Positions 1 to 8,800 of a stretch of 18,495 nt of DNA are shown here, in pieces. Location of the stretch: positions 1 through 18,495 of the forward strand of contig JAQUZU010000033.1 of NCBI GenBank assembly GCA_028691175.1. Reading direction: 5' to 3'. Origin of the DNA: Candidatus Kapaibacterium sp. (GTDB lineage Bacteria > Bacteroidota > Ignavibacteria > Kapaibacteriales > UBA2268). Below the pieces are notes generated by a model. It did no database searches, was not told where the DNA came from, and saw nothing but the letters and a program-made list of their open reading frames with translations. How positions within the stretch are numbered: the stretch's first letter is position 1; the number at the start of each line of letters is the position of its first letter. The position numbers and the translations under genes are program-made.

Positions 1-348
1 TTGACCGATCTTGCTATCTCTGTATTCACTGGGCGACATTCCCATGATTTTCTTGAAAGCGCGCGAAAATGTCGACACACTCGAGAACCCTACATCAAAA
101 GCAATATCGGAAATACTCGCATTGCGATTGCTCAAAAGACGTGCGGCGGAGAGTTCCATCCGCGAACGCATTATATACGCATTCAGCGGCTCGCCTAAAA
201 AAAGTGCAAACAGCCGATGAAAGTGAAATTTCGAGAAATTCGCCACGCCCGCGAGTTCGTCGAGCGTCATTTGCTCGCAAATGTGCTTATCGATATAGTC
301 TAATACGCGGTTGATGCGGATAATATAATCGTTTGATACTTCCGGCAT
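1..348 (-). CDS. AraC-family transcriptional regulator, N-terminal DNA-binding part (truncated by window edge)
   Basis: The reverse strand reads 116 codons from an ATG at 348 to the window edge with no stop. Residues about 8-110 form a two-helix-turn-helix AraC/XylS domain: the first HTH includes LAGVANFSKFHFHRLF, and the second ends with the family signature GFSSVSTFSRAFKKIMGMSP-SEYR. The DNA-binding domain sits at the very N-terminus. In known families this layout goes with a C-terminal effector domain such as the GyrI-like type, but that part lies outside the window, so the ligand is unknown. The ATG is 1 nt after the TGA of the PAS gene (350-685), so the two are almost certainly co-transcribed and probably translationally coupled. 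Confident for the AraC family; target genes cannot be inferred. Confidence 0.9.
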   Translation of the reverse strand, partial: MPEVSNDYIIRINRVLDYIDKHICEQMTLDELAGVANFSKFHFHRLFALFLGEPLNAYIMRSRMELSAARLLSNRNASISDIAFDVGFSSVSTFSRAFKKIMGMSPSEYRDSKIGQ

Positions 349-349
349 T

Positions 350-685
350 TCAGCCTCTGTCGTAGTGTGGCAGGTCTTCCGGTATCACTATCGAAAATTC
401 TACCAGCCCGGCAAATTCGCCATTCTCGTAATATGGCGTCTGATGAACGATTTTTTTCTGCCCTTTTTTCGAGATTGTATAGGTATTCGTTTTTTCGTTT
501 GCAATCAAATCCTTTATTATCGAGGTCGAACGCTCGCCATGACACCCGAAAATGCTCGTCCCTATTATTTTATCGGCATTTCCGTGCGCAAGCGTTTCAT
601 TTGCGCGATTATTCATGTATATGATTGTTCCTTCCTTGTCGGTTATCGTAACCGCAAGCGGAAGTTCTTTTGCCCAATCTTTCAT
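350..685 (-). CDS. Stand-alone PAS-domain sensor protein (111 aa)
   Basis: This is a single PAS domain with nothing else attached. It opens MKDWAKELPLAVTITDKEG and continues TIIYMNNRANETL, the usual PAS start, and closes with the beta-strand segments YTISKKGQKKIVHQTPYY and GLVEFSIVIP. A Cys-His pair (FGCHGERS) sits near residues 47-48, where relatives often have Cys-His-Pro. The start at 685 is preferred over the in-frame ATG at 727 because a purine-rich site (GCAGAGAGAAAT) lies directly before it and it clears the upstream stop at 702; starting at 727 would overlap the upstream gene by 26 nt with no ribosome site. It lies 16 nt after the sigma-54-type regulator and 1 nt before the AraC gene. 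Inferred role: small signal-binding partner in that regulatory unit. Ligand unknown. Confidence 0.82.
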   Translation of the reverse strand: MKDWAKELPLAVTITDKEGTIIYMNNRANETLAHGNADKIIGTSIFGCHGERSTSIIKDLIANEKTNTYTISKKGQKKIVHQTPYYENGEFAGLVEFSIVIPEDLPHYDRG

Positions 686-701
686 ATTTCTCTCTGCAAT
701 A

Positions 702-2165
702 TTATTTCTTAAGTTCGGTTTCATCAATGTCGTCCAAGCGGCTGCGCAGCGAACTTACCGTCAAACCGAGGTAGCGCGCCGTACGACTTTTGTTGTTGTT
801 ATATTTTTTCAGAGCAAGTTTCACTATTTCCAATTCGATTTCGCGAAGGCTGAAATTACTCTCCGGCAGGGAGAATGTCCCCGGCGTCAGCAAAAATTTA
901 TCGTCCGTCGGCTCGTATCTTCCTCCGGAATTTATCAGCGAAAGATGTTCGCTACGGAGTTCGATTTCGTCATACAAAAGAACAATTCGCTCGATAATGT
1001 TTCGCAATTCGCGAATATTTCCGGGCCAACCGTAATCGTGCAAAACCTTGACGGCTTCTTTGCTCATATATTTAAATTGCTTGTTTCGGCGCTCGGATAG
1101 TTCGGTCAAAAACATTTGCGCAATCGACGCTATACTTGTTTTTTGCTCGCGCAGCGTCGGCAATTCGAGCCAGCCGATTTTCAGTCTGTGATACAGGTCG
1201 CCACGAAATTTCCCTTCGGAGATCATTTTTTCGAGGTCGCGGTTCGTCGCCGCCACAAATCGCACATCAAGTTTTATCGGCTTATTCGCACCTATCTTAT
1301 ATAGCTGTTTGTCCTGCAATACACGAAGCAGTTTCGGCTGCATTTCGAGCGGCATGTCGCCGATTTCATCGAGGAAAATCGTTCCGCCGTTTGCAAGTTC
1401 GAGTTTGCCGACCATGCCTGTTTCCTTCGCACCGGTAAACGTGTGCCCTTCGTAACCGAATAGTTCACTCTCGAACAAACTCGGCGAAATCGCGGAGCAG
1501 TTAATCGAGACCAACGGCGCAGTAACATCATTTTCGATTCCGTAATGCACGACTTTCGCAATTACTTCCTTGCCGGTGCCGCTTTCGCCTTCGATCAATA
1601 CCGGAACAGACCGATCTTTATGCAGAATTAACGCCATATTGACGACTTCTTTCATCTTGCGCGAAAACACGCCAATTTTCTCGCCGTCCGGCAAATAGAA
1701 AAACGCACCGTTCTCTAAAACCGGATGACGAAATTTCTTCTCATTCATTTCGTCCGGGGCTGCACTCGGAAGTTGCTGCATAACCTGCTCCGCCTCCAAC
1801 ATTTCCTTTTCGCGCTTTTGCAAAATCTCCGCGAGGCGATTTACCTCGACCGGCTTACACAAATAGTCGTATGCGTCGAAACGCAAAGATTCAATCGCCG
1901 AATCAACTTCCGCAAATCCGGTCATAATTATCACTGCACATTTTTTTCCGTGAGGCGTTTGTTTTATCTCTTTAAGCAGTTCAATACCATTCATCGACGG
2001 CATGCGAATATCGGTAATTACTACGTCAAATTTATTCTTGTTGAATAGTTCGAGCGCTTCGAGACCGTCCGCGATTTGCTCTACTTCATATCCCAGCAGC
2101 CCCTTGATATATTTGGTCATCATGCTGCGACTTAGATCATCATCATCTACTAATAAAATTTTCAC
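702..2165 (-). CDS. Sigma-54-type response regulator (REC-AAA+-Fis HTH, NtrC family)
   Basis: A 487-residue protein of normal length for an NtrC-type regulator. Residues 1-120 are a receiver domain with acidic pocket D7-D10, probable phosphoacceptor D52 (ITDIRMPS), T82 and K104. Residues about 165-400 are the AAA+ domain: Walker A GESGTGKE at 193-200, Walker B TIFLDE ending D266-E267, and GWPGNIRELRN near the end. The C-terminus is a Fis-like HTH (KSRTARYLGLTVSSLRSRL). The sigma-54 contact loop reads HTFTGA at 241-246 instead of GAFTGA. The start is GTG (2165-2163), needed to give the KILLVDDDD strand; the preceding site AGAAAG is weak. It heads a unit with the PAS and AraC genes. No partner histidine kinase is in the window. 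Family is certain; use of sigma-54 is likely but qualified by the changed loop. Confidence 0.93.
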   Translation of the reverse strand: MKILLVDDDDLSRSMMTKYIKGLLGYEVEQIADGLEALELFNKNKFDVVITDIRMPSMNGIELLKEIKQTPHGKKCAVIIMTGFAEVDSAIESLRFDAYDYLCKPVEVNRLAEILQKREKEMLEAEQVMQQLPSAAPDEMNEKKFRHPVLENGAFFYLPDGEKIGVFSRKMKEVVNMALILHKDRSVPVLIEGESGTGKEVIAKVVHYGIENDVTAPLVSINCSAISPSLFESELFGYEGHTFTGAKETGMVGKLELANGGTIFLDEIGDMPLEMQPKLLRVLQDKQLYKIGANKPIKLDVRFVAATNRDLEKMISEGKFRGDLYHRLKIGWLELPTLREQKTSIASIAQMFLTELSERRNKQFKYMSKEAVKVLHDYGWPGNIRELRNIIERIVLLYDEIELRSEHLSLINSGGRYEPTDDKFLLTPGTFSLPESNFSLREIELEIVKLALKKYNNNKSRTARYLGLTVSSLRSRLDDIDETELKK

Positions 2166-2212
2166 TGTTTTTTACTTTCTTGAGACTGTGTAAAAATGCG
2201 GTCGTTAGTTAT

Positions 2213-2224
2213 GTTAATATTAAC
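2213..2224. promoter_or_regulatory. Perfect 12-bp palindrome, candidate operator of the regulator gene
   Basis: GTTAATATTAAC is a perfect inverted repeat in the 97-nt gap upstream of the sigma-54-type regulator. It lies about 10-20 nt downstream of a weak TTTG-N21-TATGTTTT promoter-like pair on the minus strand (2264-2267 and 2235-2242), where a repressor or autoregulator could bind. AT-rich palindromes also occur by chance, so this is a candidate only. Confidence 0.35.
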
Positions 2225-2262
2225 GAATCAGGCGAAAACATATTTCATTTTTGCAAAATATT

Positions 2263-3195
2263 TCAAAATGGTGTGTAAAAAAACTGCATCACAGGTATCG
2301 GGAAGTTGGTTCCTACCGCATACATCAATCCGAGATCAGCTCCAAAACTCGAATTCGAGAAGCGTATTCCCGCTCCTACTGCCGTTTTTTTATAGTCGGT
2401 TACGTTACCGTTGATAATCTCGACAAGCAAATGCGTACCGTTCCGGTTGAGTTGCTTATCAATTGTAAAAGAAAGACCGAACGCACCGTCCGGATATTCA
2501 AAATCCCATAAATTATCATCTAAGCGGTACGAATATAAATCGCCTCCGCTGACTTTGTAAAATAAATCCGTGTTCAGAGTTACGCTGTTCAACTGCAGTG
2601 AAAGAGCCACAAATGCGTGCAAAATGTCGTTTCTCTTGCCAAACGACGCGTAATTTATGCCGGGCGCAATCGCTAAATTGCCGAGATCTTCGTCGATTTT
2701 ATCGTTAAAAAGAGTGAACTTCGCATTTACATACGCAATCTGTCCGGTAATTTTATCCATGGGAATTATCGAGCACGCTCCAGATATCGATACCAGATCC
2801 GCAATTCCAAAGCCCGCATGCGGCAAAAGTAGTTCGCTCAACGCAACATAGTGATCGTCGCCGATCGGATACGCCGTCGGCAAAATCATTCCGCGAGACG
2901 AATACCTGTAATATTCGCCGGCAAGAACAATTTTCGAAATCTGCTCTTCGTAAAACGCCGCCACGCCGAGTTCTGTCTCAAGTTTTACGCCTTCGCCATA
3001 TTCCGGACTGTGAGTAAATTCTACAAAACTTCCGCTGATTACGTCGCCATTCTTCAGCACGACCATATAATCGGCCTCCGGCTGAGGACGAAACTTTCCG
3101 AGCACACCGACTTTCGCATGCCCGACCGAAACCATAATCACGGTCAAAACAAGCACCATCAGCGATTTTGCAATATTCTGATTTGAATTTCTCAT
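2263..3195 (-). CDS. Secreted/outer-membrane protein of unknown function (310 aa)
   Basis: A signal peptide is clear: charged N-region to K10, a hydrophobic core about residues 12-23, and a likely cut after VGHA (27/28). Residues about 42-92 (VVLKNGDVISGSFVEF ... ISKIVL) look like a small SH3/LSm-like beta fold, often seen where envelope proteins carry a 'gene product that alters a surface' style repeat, with no known activity. The rest is rich in alternating beta-strand segments and the protein ends MQFFYTPF; a terminal Phe is typical of outer-membrane beta-barrels. I do not recognise a named family. The ATG at 3195 follows an A-rich stretch without SD and lies 7 nt after the U-tract of the tRNA-fMet terminator, so expression may depend on read-through. 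A 97-nt gap separates it from the downstream regulator. Confidence 0.75.
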   Translation of the reverse strand: MRNSNQNIAKSLMVLVLTVIMVSVGHAKVGVLGKFRPQPEADYMVVLKNGDVISGSFVEFTHSPEYGEGVKLETELGVAAFYEEQISKIVLAGEYYRYSSRGMILPTAYPIGDDHYVALSELLLPHAGFGIADLVSISGACSIIPMDKITGQIAYVNAKFTLFNDKIDEDLGNLAIAPGINYASFGKRNDILHAFVALSLQLNSVTLNTDLFYKVSGGDLYSYRLDDNLWDFEYPDGAFGLSFTIDKQLNRNGTHLLVEIINGNVTDYKKTAVGAGIRFSNSSFGADLGLMYAVGTNFPIPVMQFFYTPF

Positions 3196-3202
3196 TTTTT
3201 GT

Positions 3203-3245
3203 AAAAAAAAAGTCGCATTATCAACACATCGATGAACCTGCGACT
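3203..3245 (-). terminator. Intrinsic terminator after tRNA-fMet, abutting the next start codon
   Basis: On the minus strand the stem AGTCGCA (3245-3239) pairs with TGCGACT (3217-3211) across a 21-nt loop and is followed by a run of nine Ts (3211-3203). It lies 10 nt beyond the tRNA 3' end. The T-run ends 7 nt before the ATG of the 310-aa gene, so it could also act as an attenuator of that gene. Confidence 0.75.
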
Positions 3246-3255
3246 AATTTGTTTG

Positions 3256-3328
<73 letters not shown>

Positions 3329-3344
3329 TCAAATTTTCAGTACT

Positions 3345-3376
3345 CAAAATTACGACTTTTTTAATTAAATACCAAA
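3345..3376 (-). promoter_or_regulatory. Bacteroidota-type promoter for tRNA-fMet
   Basis: Minus strand: TTTG at 3376-3373, 20-nt spacer, TAATTTTG at 3352-3345. This matches the known Bacteroidota -33 TTTG / -7 TAnnTTTG pattern exactly. The -7 element ends 16 nt before the tRNA 5' end, leaving a short leader for processing. Confidence 0.8.
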
Positions 3377-3411
3377 TTTTTTGGAAAATAATTTAGAAAT
3401 ATATCAAATTA

Positions 3412-3453
3412 GCCGAAAATAATGCCGGAAACGTCTGTTTGGACGTCTCCGGC
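3412..3453 (-). terminator. Terminator of the fumarase gene
   Basis: A 12-bp stem, GCCGGAGACGTC (3453-3442) with GACGTTTCCGGC (3435-3424), has a 6-nt loop and begins 15 nt after the fumC stop. The one non-Watson-Crick position is G-U in the minus-strand RNA but A-C on the other strand, so the hairpin is tuned to this direction. The following tract ATTATTTT is only moderately T-rich. Confidence 0.72.
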
Positions 3454-3468
3454 GGAATATCTCATCGA

Positions 3469-4863
3469 TTATTTCAAGTGCGGAGAAGTCATATCCTCCG
3501 GGCGAACGTATTTATCAAATTCTTCGCTCGTCAAGATGCCGAGTTCAATCGCAGATTCTTTCAGCGAAAGTCCTTTTTTGTGGGCATTCTTCGCGATTTT
3601 CGCTGCTTTATCATATCCGATATACGGATTAAGAGCAGTTACGGACATCAAAGTGTTATCTAAGAAATATTTGATTTTCTCTTCGTTCGGTTTAATTCCG
3701 CAAGCGCAGTGAACTTCAAACATCGTGCAGGTATCAGCCAAAAGACGAACGCTCTGCAAGAAGTTGTAAATCAAAACCGGCTTAAATACGTTCAATTCAA
3801 AGTTTCCGCTTGCACCGGCAAGGTTGATGGTTGCATCGTTGCCCATAACCTGAGCACAAACCATAGTCATTGCCTCGCACTGAGTAGGATTTACTTTGCC
3901 CGGCATGATAGACGAACCCGGCTCGTTTTCCGGAATAATCAATTCGCCGAGACCGCAGCGCGGACCGGATGCCAACCAGCGAACATCGTTGGCGATTTTC
4001 ATCAGCGATGCAGCGAGAGTTTTCATTGCACCATGTGCAAAAACGATTGCGTCGTGTGCTGCAAGAGCCTCGAATTTATTCGGAGCGGTTTCGAACGGAA
4101 GACCGGTATATTCTGCGATTTTCGCTGCTACAGTTACCGCGAAATCCGGATGAGCGTTCAGTCCGGTACCAACTGCAGTTCCACCCAATGCGAGCTGATA
4201 CAGGCCCGGCAAAACTACGCTGATACGCTCAAGTGCGTTATCGAGTTGCTGTACATAGCCGGAAAATTCCTGTCCGAGTGTCAGCGGAACAGCGTCCTGC
4301 AAGTGAGTACGTCCTACTTTGATTATTTTCTGGAATTCTTTTGCTTTTTCGTCGAGTGTGTTGCGCAATTTGATAACAGCCGGAATCAGGCGGTTATTTA
4401 CTTCTTCTGCAGCCGAAATGTGCATTGCAGTCGGGAAAGTATCGTTAGAACTTTGCGATTTATTTACGTCATCATTCGGGTGGATCGGATTTTTGCTGCC
4501 GAGGACTCCGCCGGCGATTTCAATCGCGCGATTAGAGATAACTTCGTTTGAATTCATGTTGCTTTGCGTGCCGCTTCCGGTTTGCCAGATTGAGAGCGGG
4601 AAATGCTCGTCGAGTTTGTTTTCGATTACTTCGTCTGCAGCCTGCATGATTAATTTTGCTTTTCCTTCGTCCAATACGCCGAGTTGTGCATTTGCAGCAG
4701 CGGCAGCCTTTTTCAGAATGCCCATTCCGCGAATCACTGCAGGCGGCATTTTCTCGACACCGATCTGAAAGTGAATAAGGGAACGTGCCGATTGAGCACC
4801 ATAATAAACGTTGGCGGGAACCTGCATCTCGCCCATCGTGTCTTTTTCAATACGATATTCCAT
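3469..4863 (-). CDS. fumC: Fumarate hydratase, class II (fumarase C)
   Basis: Catalyses reversible hydration of fumarate to L-malate in the citric-acid cycle; class II enzymes are oxygen-stable homotetramers without iron-sulfur clusters. The 464 residues fit the family. Visible motifs: SGTQSNMN (97-104), the catalytic His region GRTHLQDA (H187), and the mobile loop GSSIMPGKVNPTQ (316-328) with the catalytic Ser. PGKVNPTQ separates fumarase from aspartase, which has PAKVNPV. The start at 4863 (MEYRIEKDTMGEM) is chosen over a frame open to 4929 because it matches the family N-terminus and has AAGG about 8 nt before it. The gene is monocistronic, between the uppP terminator upstream and its own terminator. 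No clear promoter motif was found in the 125 nt before it. Confidence 0.97.
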   Translation of the reverse strand: MEYRIEKDTMGEMQVPANVYYGAQSARSLIHFQIGVEKMPPAVIRGMGILKKAAAAANAQLGVLDEGKAKLIMQAADEVIENKLDEHFPLSIWQTGSGTQSNMNSNEVISNRAIEIAGGVLGSKNPIHPNDDVNKSQSSNDTFPTAMHISAAEEVNNRLIPAVIKLRNTLDEKAKEFQKIIKVGRTHLQDAVPLTLGQEFSGYVQQLDNALERISVVLPGLYQLALGGTAVGTGLNAHPDFAVTVAAKIAEYTGLPFETAPNKFEALAAHDAIVFAHGAMKTLAASLMKIANDVRWLASGPRCGLGELIIPENEPGSSIMPGKVNPTQCEAMTMVCAQVMGNDATINLAGASGNFELNVFKPVLIYNFLQSVRLLADTCTMFEVHCACGIKPNEEKIKYFLDNTLMSVTALNPYIGYDKAAKIAKNAHKKGLSLKESAIELGILTSEEFDKYVRPEDMTSPHLK

Positions 4864-4987
4864 GTCTAACCTTGTATTTATGATTGGAAAAATTTTTTCT
4901 TCGTAATGTATTAGACTATTATATCGCAAATAAATTGTTAAAACTCCTACGAATTTTTTTGCCGCGTCGGTTTCTATTTTTTCATAA

Positions 4988-5012
4988 CAAAAAAGGCGGC
5001 AAAAAGCCGCCT
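4988..5012 (-). terminator. Intrinsic terminator after uppP
   Basis: Perfect stem AGGCGGC (5012-5006) / GCCGCCT (5000-4994) with a T5 loop, followed on the minus strand by a T-run. It lies 24 nt downstream of the uppP stop and ends the tilS-uppP transcript. Confidence 0.88.
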
Positions 5013-5036
5013 CTTGATATTAAACTTTTTTCGATT

Positions 5037-5867
5037 TTACAGGTAGAGCAAAACTGCTATACCTATAATAATTCTATATATTGCAAATGAATATGTAGTC
5101 CGGGTTTTCAGAAATTTCAGCAGAAAAGCAATCGAAATATAGCCGCTTATTGCGGAAATCACGGTTGCAACTATCAGATTAACGAGTTGCGACGCATCAA
5201 TATAGCTCAAACTCTGAAAAAACTCGAGCAAACCGCTGGCGAGAATCGCCGGAATGCTTAGCAGAAACGAAAACCGTGCCGCTGCCTCGCGAGTCAAGCC
5301 CATGAACATACCCGCAGTAATGGTCGTGCCGGAGCGCGACGCACCGGGAATAAGTGCAAGACATTGCGCCAAACCAATAAATATTGCATCTTTAAAGCCG
5401 AGTTTTTCGCCATCGCGGGAAAATTTTCCGACTCGCTCGGCAAATGCCATAATCAAAGCCAGAGCAATCAAACTACAGCCGATCACGGTAGGCGATTTCG
5501 TGAAGTCGCCCTCGATTACTTTCTTGAGTGCCAAGCCGATTGTGGCAATCGGAATCGAACCCACACAAATCAGCCAGCCCATCCGCGACGAAAGCGACTG
5601 TTCGGAAATTTTTTTGCGCTTTGAAGTAAAATTCTCTTTGATAAACGCAAGCGGAATATCGCGAACATCTCGCGCGAAATATACAAAAACAGCCAGCAAT
5701 GTGCCGAGTTGAATCGTCGCCATAAACGATGTCCAAGCCTCCGGAGCCGTTCCCTCAATCACGCCGAGAAGATGTCCGGCGAGCGTCAGGTGTGCCGTGG
5801 AACTAATCGGAATAAATTCGGACAATCCCTGTATCAGTCCGAGCAAAATTGCTTGTAATACTGTCAT
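5037..5867 (-). CDS. uppP: Undecaprenyl-diphosphatase (bacitracin-resistance type)
   Basis: An integral inner-membrane phosphatase that recycles the lipid carrier undecaprenyl pyrophosphate to the monophosphate for peptidoglycan and surface-glycan synthesis; extra activity gives bacitracin tolerance in known cases. It has 276 residues and about eight hydrophobic segments. Both family motifs are present: the N-terminal (E/Q)xxxE region QGLSEF (Q13, E17) followed by PISSTAHL (H26), and PGASRSGTT (174-182) with Arg178. Its ATG shares the sequence ATGA with the stop of the tilS fusion gene (4-nt overlap), which indicates translational coupling and a shared transcript. An intrinsic terminator follows. 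Confidence 0.96.
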   Translation of the reverse strand: MTVLQAILLGLIQGLSEFIPISSTAHLTLAGHLLGVIEGTAPEAWTSFMATIQLGTLLAVFVYFARDVRDIPLAFIKENFTSKRKKISEQSLSSRMGWLICVGSIPIATIGLALKKVIEGDFTKSPTVIGCSLIALALIMAFAERVGKFSRDGEKLGFKDAIFIGLAQCLALIPGASRSGTTITAGMFMGLTREAAARFSFLLSIPAILASGLLEFFQSLSYIDASQLVNLIVATVISAISGYISIAFLLKFLKTRTTYSFAIYRIIIGIAVLLYL

Positions 5868-8800
5868 TTACTTTCTTTCTTTTCGTTTTTTGCGATAAAT
5901 TCTGCCTTTATTATGTTGCGCGTTTCGGACGTAACACGGAAATCATTGCTCAAACGCTTGCCGATTACCCAGACGATGTCCGTTTTTGTTTTCAAAACCG
6001 TGATATCGCGCTTGTCCGTAGTAGAGATTTTCAGGTTAATCAGAAAATCGCTGACCATCATGGTACCTTCCATTCCGAGCGGCTTGAAGCGGTCGCCGGC
6101 TTTCCAGTTTCTGACTTTCAGCATCGCCGGCAAAAGGTCGGCATCGAGATATTCGATATTCGGATTATTCGTAAATTTCACGTCGCGGCGGTCAATCGGC
6201 GAGAGCACCAAAGTACCGATGCTCAGCGTGTTTGCACTTTCTTTATCAATATCGACGTCGAGCGAATCGGTCGCAGAGCGTATCGCGAAAATCAAATTAT
6301 TGCGATCCTTCGCCGCATAAATATTTTGCGTTATATTCACCACCGCACCGCTCGGAGAATTTTTGAGTTTCAAAATTCGCTCGATCGTATTGATTCCGCA
6401 CGGCAAAATCTTGAAAATTCCGGTCAGTGCCGCCTGGATGATCTCGCCCTTGATGAACGGCGAGAAAGTCTCGAGCTGGCTGATATTCAGGCAGAAACAA
6501 TCCTTTCGGCGGTCTTTCACGAGGTTAGTAACGGCATTATTTACGTAATTTTCGATAAATTCGTCCGCTCCGGCTACAAATTTCGACGTCCTTCCGATTA
6601 GATCGAAAATCGCCGGCGAAAATTCCTCTTTGATATACGGGAGCAGATTCAGCCGAATTTTATTGCGCGTATAGTTCGTAATTGTGTTCGTCTGATCTTC
6701 ATGCCAATTTAGCCCACACAATTTAACATACTTATATATATCTTCTTTTTTATAGTCAAGTATCGGTCTGATAATAAAAGTCGATTTAATCAAATGTCGC
6801 TTCCGCGGAATACCGCGAAGTCCGGTCAGCCCGGTTCCGCGCATCAAATTCAGGAAAAATGTCTCGACCGAATCGTCCGTGTTATGTGCAGTCGCAACGA
6901 AGTCGATATGCAGATTTCCGGCAAGTCGCTCAAACATTTTATAGCGATGATAGCGCGCAGCCTCCTCTATCGAAATATTGTTTTCCGAGGCATATTTCAA
7001 AATATCTTCGCTCGCAACATAACATTTTATATTATATTGCTGGCAGGTTTTGCGGACAAGTTCCTCGTCCTCGTCGCTCGAGATTCCGCGCAATTTGTGG
7101 TTAAAGTGTGCGACGGCTACCATCATTTGCATTTTTTCGGCAAACTGTGCAAAAATATGCAGCATCGCCATCGAGTCTGCTCCGCCACTCACAGCAAGCA
7201 AGACGCGGCTTCCTTCCGAAACGGAAAATTCGCTTCGAAGTACATGTTCCACATGCTCGATCATTCCGCGTGCAGCGGCGAATTTCGAATCGTTCAGGTT
7301 CAGCAGTGCCTCGTGCGGCACAACTGTAATTATCGTATTACGCTGTGCCTGCTGCTCTGAATCGTTCTTCATATCTTCTTCCGGGAAAGTCATCTTGATG
7401 TAATCCTCCGGCGGCAGTTCAATTACCTCTGCTTTTGCAGCGATAGCTTCTGCCTCATACTTGTTTTTTCGCTTCTTTTTGTTGCGATCGCGACGCTCTT
7501 CACGCGGTTTTTCGTCGGGAGCAACTTTTCCGAAATGCACTTTCAGCAACGTCTTTTTCGCTCCGTCGCTGTTGATGATTTCAATTTTCTTTTCGAGTGG
7601 CAATACGGCATTTTCCGGCTGCTCGTCCGCTACTTGGCTGAGCGCAGCATCTTCTTCCGGTTTTACTAATTCGACTTTCTTTACGACTACTTTCGGAAGA
7701 TTTTCAGCTATAAACTCGCCGGCACGCACTACTTTCGCAACATTATCATGAATATTCACGTTGCAATATGTGGTAATCGGCGAAGCGACCGCACGAATAT
7801 TTTCATTGATTTCTCGCGGTGTAAACGGAGGAATCTCTGCCGGAAATTTTCCGATTTCAAATTTATAAATTACCTTCCGACGTGCCTTCTTCAGTTGAAT
7901 AAATCTCTCGCGACGCTTCTGATCGCGGATTTTTTTCTTATATCGGCGATATTCGTTCTTGCTCTTGAATTGCGGCATTCCATCGTTCTCGCGTCTCTCC
8001 GGATTGCCTTCCTCCGATTTTTTGCGTGGGCCTACAGAGACTCTCGGAGTCTTTTCCGCAATTACTTCGCGACTTGCTGCCGTATTTTCTGCATTTTCAT
8101 TCTCGCGATTTCGACGCTCACGACGTTCTTTTTCGCGACGTCCTCCTCGACTATTTCGACTTTGCTCACGATTCGGCTGTTCAGATTTTTCCGCCGGGCG
8201 CGGTTCTTCTATTTCCTTTTCCGGGCGTGCCGGGAGCGTCTTTTCAGTCTTTTCCGCTATTACTTCGCGACTTGCTGCCGCATTTTCTGCATTTTCTATC
8301 TCGCGATTTCGACGCTCGCGGCGTTCTTTTTCGCGACGTCCTCCACGACGACCACGACGACGACTGCCCTCGTGCTGCTGCTGATCTTCCGGAGCCTTTG
8401 TGCCACTCTTCTGTCCTTCTTCGACCACCGCGTTAATCGGCAATTCCCGCAGTACTTTCGGAAGCGGTTTTTCTGCCGGAGTTGCGGGTGCAGTTTCATT
8501 CTTCACTTCCGACTTTTCCGGATGCTTCGGCTGATTTTTCGGTTCATTCGATTTCTGCTTTTCGGTGGCAGGTTTTGATTTTCTTCGGGAAGATTTCTTT
8601 GACTGTTCGGGCTGCCCGCTTTTGGGAGGTTCTACATTTTGCTGCTCGACATTTGCAGGAATGCGACGGCGATTGCCGTTTTCCGGGGCTACTGTTTGAG
8701 TTTGCGGCTCGGCTTTAGCGGCTTTTCCGGTAGCTTTTCCCGACTCTGTTTTTTCGGTCAATTTGTTCTTTTGGCGAGCCGTTTTTTTCTTGGATCCGGA

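Noticed and set aside
686..727. Upstream start at 727 for the PAS protein
   Set aside because: It overlaps the preceding gene, has no SD, and the ATG at 685 has a purine-rich site and fits the family start.
3709..4551. Open plus-strand frame of 280 codons opposite fumC
   Set aside because: Composition is cysteine-rich and unlike any family; it is a shadow of the clearly real fumarase gene.
3469..4863. Aspartate ammonia-lyase instead of fumarase
   Set aside because: The signature loop reads PGKVNPTQ, the fumarase form, not PAKVNPV.
8048..8348. Repeats read as a CRISPR-like or satellite array
   Set aside because: Only two long copies, in frame within a coding region, without short regular spacers.
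7748..8578. Long open plus-strand frame opposite the TilS extension
   Set aside because: Its Phe/Arg/Ser-rich content mirrors the Lys/Glu-rich minus-strand codons; no SD, no recognisable domain, and the minus-strand frame is continuous with a real enzyme.
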